Below, piece by piece: positions 59,954-64,000 of a stretch of DNA of 64,000 bases (the stretch's first letter is position 1; each line of letters begins with the position of its first letter). The position numbers and the translations under genes are program-made. A model generated the notes under the pieces. That model saw only the letters and a list, made by a program, of their open reading frames with translations, did no database searches and was not told the DNA's origin. The DNA is from JADJGC01 sp964576925 (GTDB taxonomy: Bacteria > Zixibacteria > MSB-5A5 > CAIYYT01). The DNA is taken from contig CAZNWJ010000008.1 in NCBI GenBank assembly GCA_964576925.1, positions 99,870 through 163,869 on the forward strand. The letters are read 5' to 3'.

Positions 59954-61384
59954 TCAGCGGCTATTGCGTTGCTTCTCTGCCATTTGCTGTCTTAACGAGT
60001 CGATTTGCACCTGCTGAGCTTTAACCGCCTCAATCAGAACGGCGACAATGCGCGAATAATCGATCGAGCGCGCATCAACGCCGTTGTCTTCATAGCGAAC
60101 GATCTCCGGCAAAACTTCGCCGACTTCTTCCGCGACCAATCCGATTTCGCGAGCCTCGCCGTCAAGCGGTTTATAGTTCACTCCGCGCAAACGCAGGACC
60201 TTTTCCAGCGCGCCTTCGATAGCCGTGATTTCCGACTTCCACCGCCGCGAGCTGTAGGTTTCCCAGGCATTGGCCAGGCCGCGCCCGCCCGCGTTGGAGG
60301 CGTTGGCGAGAGTCAGGACATTCGTTGGCGCGCCGACACCGCGCAAGCCGACGTAGGCGTTGGATCCGGGAATATTGATAGCGTCGGTGTACGTGCCGTT
60401 GCCGTTGTAGCGGCGAATCTGGAGATGGCCCTGATTGCTGTAGCTCAGATAGGTTTCGCCATTGGCGCCGTACCCGAAATGGCTATTGCCGCCGTTGTGA
60501 TAGATGTTAATGGTGCCGAGATTGTCGTTCGGACCGAGTGTCGGCGTCCCGGAGAGCGTGACGTCGGCATAGTCCCAGCCGAGAAAAATCTCATTGACGC
60601 CCACCAGAAATTGCGAAGCCGCCGTCGTGGACAAGGTCCCGAATTGCGTGGGATGATCATTCCAGACGAAACAGCCATTATGCTGGGCATTGGCCTGCTT
60701 GCCTCCGGCGAAGGCATTCCAGCCGCTCACGGTATTGTCGATGCCCGCAACGGCAACGCTGGCTAGGCCGCTGACGGTGTTCCCCGTGCCCCCTATCACG
60801 ACGGAGTTTTCGCCGGTGACACCATGGCCTGAACCGCCGACTATAGCGCTGCGCTCCCCCGAAACAACATTCAAGTTGCCGGCCAAGCTCACCGACATAT
60901 TGCCCGCGGCCTCGTTGCCGTGCCCGACAACAAATGAACTTGTGCCGGAGGCGTCGTTGAGAGTGCCAATCGCGACCGAGCCGCTGATGTTTCCCCCGAG
61001 GGCGCCATCAACCGTGCGCACTTTTGAAGCGTACGGAACCGTTACGATCTGGCGACGCGGCGTCATTTCCGGATCGGAGTCGATCTGAATGGAGAGATAG
61101 ATTTCCGGAAGTTCGAGAACACTCTCCGGAATGGGGATGGTTGCTCCCACGCGGCAACTCAAGAGGCCATTGGATACGTACACCACCTGGCTTTCATACC
61201 AGAGTTGCGATCCGCCAAACGGCAGGGAATAAGCCCGAAATGTAAAGGCATATGTGCCATCGGGAACGATGGCACCGGTCGAGTCGGTCAGGCGCGCCTG
61301 AAAATTGAATGACTCGGGAATCGCCTGAGACTCGGAGAACTGGAGGATGAGCAATGCCACAATCAAGAAAACAAGTCGCTGCAT
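59954..61384 (-). CDS. Surface protein with head repeats and S74 chaperone C-terminus
   Basis: A 476-residue protein with a signal peptide, the domain NFQARLTDSTGAIVPDGTY, YadA-like head repeats (VVGHGNEAAGNMSVSLAGN, AIVGGSGHGVTGENSVVIGG) and an S74 intramolecular chaperone at the end: YSSRRWKSEITAIEGALEKV, EIGLVAEEVGEVLPEIV, then a short coiled coil. In phage tailspikes this C-terminal domain aids trimer folding and cuts itself off before a Ser in the SxxRxK motif. ATG at 61384 is preferred; a GTG three codons earlier is possible. Confidence 0.82.
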   Translation of the reverse strand: MQRLVFLIVALLILQFSESQAIPESFNFQARLTDSTGAIVPDGTYAFTFRAYSLPFGGSQLWYESQVVYVSNGLLSCRVGATIPIPESVLELPEIYLSIQIDSDPEMTPRRQIVTVPYASKVRTVDGALGGNISGSVAIGTLNDASGTSSFVVGHGNEAAGNMSVSLAGNLNVVSGERSAIVGGSGHGVTGENSVVIGGTGNTVSGLASVAVAGIDNTVSGWNAFAGGKQANAQHNGCFVWNDHPTQFGTLSTTAASQFLVGVNEIFLGWDYADVTLSGTPTLGPNDNLGTINIYHNGGNSHFGYGANGETYLSYSNQGHLQIRRYNGNGTYTDAINIPGSNAYVGLRGVGAPTNVLTLANASNAGGRGLANAWETYSSRRWKSEITAIEGALEKVLRLRGVNYKPLDGEAREIGLVAEEVGEVLPEIVRYEDNGVDARSIDYSRIVAVLIEAVKAQQVQIDSLRQQMAEKQRNSR

Positions 61385-61435
61385 GAGGTACACGGACTCC
61401 TGTAATTGGAAGTGAGCAGTTCAGTTGACTCCAAT

Positions 61436-61463
61436 AATATACTTCATCGATGCATTTTGGCAA
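61436..61463 (-). promoter_or_regulatory. Promoter of the S74 surface protein gene
   Basis: On the minus strand TTGCCA (61458-61463), 16 bases and TATATT (61436-61441). Confidence 0.5.
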
Positions 61464-61552
61464 GTCGCGACGCAGGCAGCGGCGGCTCATTCGAAGAACC
61501 GGGAAGCTGCTTCAGTGAACTTGCGAGGGGTGGTTCCGCAGGGAGCTGTCCC

Positions 61553-61960
61553 CTACCCAGCGCGCCGCTCTTTGCTGATGCGCAGCGGCGTAGGCTGGCT
61601 GCCGGCGGCACCCACGAAGCCGCGGCAATTGGCGGCGCCACAATGGCAGGAGAAACTTGTGGAAAGCGATGATTCGTTCTGCAGGTAGTCAAAGTTGATT
61701 TCTTCCCCGACAGCAATATCGCGGCGGGCGCGCATCACCTTACGCTCGCGATCGACGTAACAAGTAGGATCGCAATGATGATTCGTATAGCGACCCCAGG
61801 GGTTGTCGACGTGCAAGTTGGGCGCCAATTCAATGGTGCGCAGGCTGGGACGTTCGGAAAATTCGCCGAGGTTGAGATTGAAGACAATCTCGCCGCGGCG
61901 GAAGCGTCTAGCCGCAACCAGCGAAATCTGCCCTAAGCGATTGGTAACAAACGTCAGCAT
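61553..61960 (-). CDS. SET-domain protein
   Basis: A 135-residue protein consisting of a SET lysine-methyltransferase domain plus post-SET region. Residues 58-65 give YTNHHCDP, where S-adenosylmethionine contact is usual (NHxCxP), and INFDYL (88-93) has the catalytic Tyr position. The post-SET motif CHCGAANCRGF supplies three zinc Cys. ATG at 61960 is chosen; an upstream start would add 16 residues. Such proteins are rare in bacteria, and the target (perhaps a ribosomal or chromosomal protein) is unknown. Confidence 0.85.
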   Translation of the reverse strand: MLTFVTNRLGQISLVAARRFRRGEIVFNLNLGEFSERPSLRTIELAPNLHVDNPWGRYTNHHCDPTCYVDRERKVMRARRDIAVGEEINFDYLQNESSLSTSFSCHCGAANCRGFVGAAGSQPTPLRISKERRAG

Positions 61961-62347
61961 CGGCAAGTATTCCCGTCGGAAGTAGCGATGATTGCGAAGT
62001 AGAACCAACTAATAAGAGTTACGTCGGCAATATAGGTCAGTTTAGTCAAAAATCAAGTTAGAAGTGGGTTGGCCGCATGTATGAGATTTGAGCAGGGGGA
62101 CAAATCCGCAGGCTGAGGGAGGAATTGGGACTATGGTGCCAGGTCGCCCTCGTGCCGGTCGAAGCGCTTGAGAAGTATGGTGTAGTTTGAGGCGGTACGC
62201 GGAAGACTTGGTACAACGGAGTGGAATCAAAAAGGAGTGTCGGGTTTCGCGCTTGAGAGTGTATTGGTATCATTGGGGAACAGAAACGCTGGAAACCCGA
62301 CCTACAAAATGGGATCTGCCCCACGCTTCGCTGGCGCTACGGGTGGG
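61961..62347. other. Gap with repeats
   Basis: Contains a TATGG(T/C)GCCAGGTCGCCC repeat (62132-62217) and a TGTCGGGTTT...AAACCCGACC hairpin (62239-62303). No gene is seen. Confidence 0.65.
62132..62217. repeat. TGCCAGGTCGCCCTCGTGCCGG repeat, copy 1
   Basis: An 86 bp unit with inverted ends (TGCCAGGTC near the left, GACTTGGTA near the right). A second direct copy at 63157-63242 lies beyond the membrane protein gene at 62348-63046. Confidence 0.8.
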
Positions 62348-63046
62348 TTACCGGGTCACCAGCGATTGTGCTGAGCGCTCAGCAAGAGATTCGACGAAGC
62401 GTTGGGCAGCGCTGTGGGCAAGGAAGAAGAGCAGTCCCGCGGCTGGAATGCCCAGAAGCAGGTAGATCCACTCGTGCAGTGCGACTGCGGCGAGGATCGC
62501 TCCGAAGAATGCCAGTGACGCAAGGTACATCCACGCATGAGTCGGAATCAGGTGAATCGTAATCCACCACGCGGTTACTCTGCCCGGCTCATTGTGTGCC
62601 GGATCGGTTGGGTCATTTGCCAGATCCCGGATGCGGGCATAATGAAGGTAGTTCATCCACTGGGTAAGCAAGAGAATCAGAATCACCGCAGCGGCGGTCG
62701 ATACAACTCGATTGTGAAGAAGGGGAAGCAGGAAGATGGCGCCGAGAAAGACTGCGAGTCCGGCAAGAAACAACCAGGTCAGTTTCTTGAGCATGGGAGT
62801 TGAGAACATCGTTGTCGTGAACTCCTCCAATTGCTTCAGGCCATAGAGATCGTCGCGGATCTTGAGCGCCATCCATGGCAAGGCCTGCGGCGCCACAATC
62901 AGAACGAACAGCAACGATACGGGAAGAGCCCCTCTCAGTTCCTCAGGTGTGATGGCATTGAAGAGATAAGGTGAAAAGCAGGTTCCGATCCCGACAAAGA
63001 TCGCCATTGCGAGGGATTGTTTGATAGTGGATGCTGCCGTCGGCAT
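62348..63046 (-). CDS. Polytopic membrane protein of unknown function
   Basis: A 232-residue protein with about five to six membrane segments (AMAIFVGIGTCFSPYLF, LFLAGLAVFLGAIFLLPLL, VVSTAAAVILILLLTQW) and a central soluble loop with acidic and aromatic residues. I do not recognise a family. AGGAA precedes the ATG at 63046; a longer in-frame start would run into the flanking repeat. Direct copies of an 86 bp repeat lie on both sides of the gene. Confidence 0.6.
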   Translation of the reverse strand: MPTAASTIKQSLAMAIFVGIGTCFSPYLFNAITPEELRGALPVSLLFVLIVAPQALPWMALKIRDDLYGLKQLEEFTTTMFSTPMLKKLTWLFLAGLAVFLGAIFLLPLLHNRVVSTAAAVILILLLTQWMNYLHYARIRDLANDPTDPAHNEPGRVTAWWITIHLIPTHAWMYLASLAFFGAILAAVALHEWIYLLLGIPAAGLLFFLAHSAAQRFVESLAERSAQSLVTR

Positions 63047-63156
63047 GGTATTCCTGATCGCGATGGAGATAGACAAACATAACCATTCTTGAACGGACGG
63101 CAAGGGGAAAAGATGTCGTCCGAGTTTCGCCACGCAGGAGAAAGTGACGAACCGAG

Positions 63157-63242
63157 TATGGCGCCAGGTCGCCCTCGTGCCGGCGAGAGTTCGTCGATGT
63201 ATTCGAGTGCTGGGGTGCGGCACTCGGAAGACCTGGCACAAC
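63157..63242. repeat. TGCCAGGTCGCCCTCGTGCCGG repeat, copy 2
   Basis: Same ends and order as copy 1 (62132-62217). The inverted arms GCCAGGTC and GACCTGGC are perfect here, and the middle differs. Confidence 0.8.
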
Positions 63243-63272
63243 ACGCAACGATTCAGGGTAGGACCACAAACA

Positions 63273-63304
63273 AAAACCCCTGCCGTTTTCACAACAGGGG
63301 TTTT
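63273..63304 (-). terminator. Terminator of the rRNA operon
   Basis: AAAACCCCTG (63273-63282) and CAGGGGTTTT (63295-63304) form a ten-base perfect stem with a 12-base loop. On the minus strand it ends in a T-rich run just after the 5S gene. Confidence 0.85.
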
Positions 63305-63313
63305 GTTATTTAA

Positions 63314-63428
<115 letters not shown>

Positions 63429-63737
63429 AAATCCGGTTGCTGAGTTCCTCAGGCTGGATTCCCGCCTGCGCGGGAATGACAACTTCGGATCAGCGTAATT
63501 TATTAACCAATATCAGAGACCGATGGGGATCAAAGCATGAGTCAGAGAAGCTTTTAGGATTTTGAGAAATCACTGTAGTCCCGTGTTGTGGATGTCTGGT
63601 TTCCCACCGCAATCCCGCTGAAGCGCGGGACAGGTCAGTGGGGCACCGACAATCATCACAAGTCACAGACGTACGTTGATCAAAAGAGTCGCGGGAGGGC
63701 GGGTTTGATGCTCCCGCCCGAAGCGACAAATTTTTAG
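63429..63737 (-). other. 23S-5S spacer carrying palindromic repeats
   Basis: The spacer is about 310 bp and contains no tRNA. It holds TGGATTCCCGCCTGCGCGGG (63455-63474, a near-perfect hairpin) and a second hairpin TCCCGCTGAAGCGCGGGA (about 63613-63630). Confidence 0.75.
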
Positions 63738-64000
63738 ATCAAGCCTCACGGCAAATTAGTACCACTCGACTGAACCCCTCGCGGAGCTTATATCTATGGC
63801 CTATCGACCTGGTCATCTTCCAGGTGCCTTCAGGTCTTGCGACAGGGAAATCTAATCTTGGGGTGGGCTTGGCACTTAGATGCATTCAGCGCTTATCCCT
63901 TCCGGACACAGCTACCCTGCCATACCACTGGCGTGATAACAGGTGTACTGGCGGTCCGTTCGACCTGGTCCTCTCGTACTAGGGTCAACTCCCCGCAAAT
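63738..64000 (-). rRNA. rrl: 23S ribosomal RNA, 3' part
   Basis: The reverse strand carries the 23S 3' end, including the sarcin-ricin loop region AGTACGAGAGGACC and the terminal GGTACTAATTTGCCGTGAGG. The gene continues beyond the right edge of the window. Confidence 0.97.

Noticed and set aside
63429..63737. tRNA in the 23S-5S spacer
   Set aside because: No TTCGA-type T-arm with matching acceptor stem is visible; the structure seen is explained by the palindromic repeats.

Overview
The window looks like chromosomal DNA of a Gram-negative bacterium from an uncultured lineage, probably metagenome-derived. It encodes porins and other outer-membrane barrels, lipoproteins, a complete 14-subunit complex I, dockerin-like secreted proteins, an IPTL-CTERM protein, YadA-head/S74-chaperone surface proteins, and many families of short intergenic palindromes. 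This combination resembles FCB-group candidate phyla such as Zixibacteria. That placement is inference from protein style, because no 16S gene is present. The only rRNA is a 5S gene and the 3' end of a 23S gene at the right edge.

Layout. 0-7.4 kb: an IPTL-CTERM surface protein beside a membrane protein of unknown role, a lipoprotein, a FAD oxidoreductase/hydrolase-fold pair, an ECF sigma/anti-sigma pair with a divergent membrane protein, and a kinase-like protein with no ATPase domain. 7.6-9.1 kb: purF. 9.1-10.3 kb: an island of short repeats with a GIY-YIG nuclease gene at its centre. 10.3-24.8 kb: the nuoA-N operon on the minus strand, with a glutaredoxin gene between nuoM and nuoN. 24.9-29.4 kb: propionyl-CoA/methylmalonyl-CoA genes (biotin carboxylase, biotin carrier, mutase large subunit, epimerase), with a tandem duplication over the epimerase 5' end. 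29.5-32.8 kb: DUF3592, an M48 protease with zinc ribbons, LemA and a zinc-finger protein. 33-39.6 kb: a co-directional group of porin, PstS-like protein, lipoprotein, second barrel, mini substrate-binding protein and sensor kinase. 39.6-47 kb: a DUF2723 membrane protein, a pseudopilin, a VOC protein, an RRM protein, FabG-like reductase and a membrane pyrophosphatase. 47-51 kb: two dockerin-type secreted proteins around a CstA transporter. 51.1-54.5 kb: gatD and gatE, the archaeal-type Glu-tRNA(Gln) amidotransferase. 54.6-63 kb: two head-domain surface proteins, small proteins, a D-cysteine desulfhydrase-like enzyme, a SET-domain protein and a membrane protein. 63.3-64 kb: the end of an rRNA operon.

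Functionally the window supports aerobic or anaerobic respiration (complex I plus a proton-pumping pyrophosphatase), propionate/methylmalonyl-CoA interconversion, envelope signalling and surface-protein display. The most unusual items are the archaeal-type GatDE in an otherwise bacterial context; several genes whose -10 box lies only 6-9 bases before the start codon, which suggests leaderless mRNAs; the GIY-YIG gene flanked by inverted copies of an interspersed palindrome; and a small terminal-inverted-repeat element present twice, about 55 kb apart.
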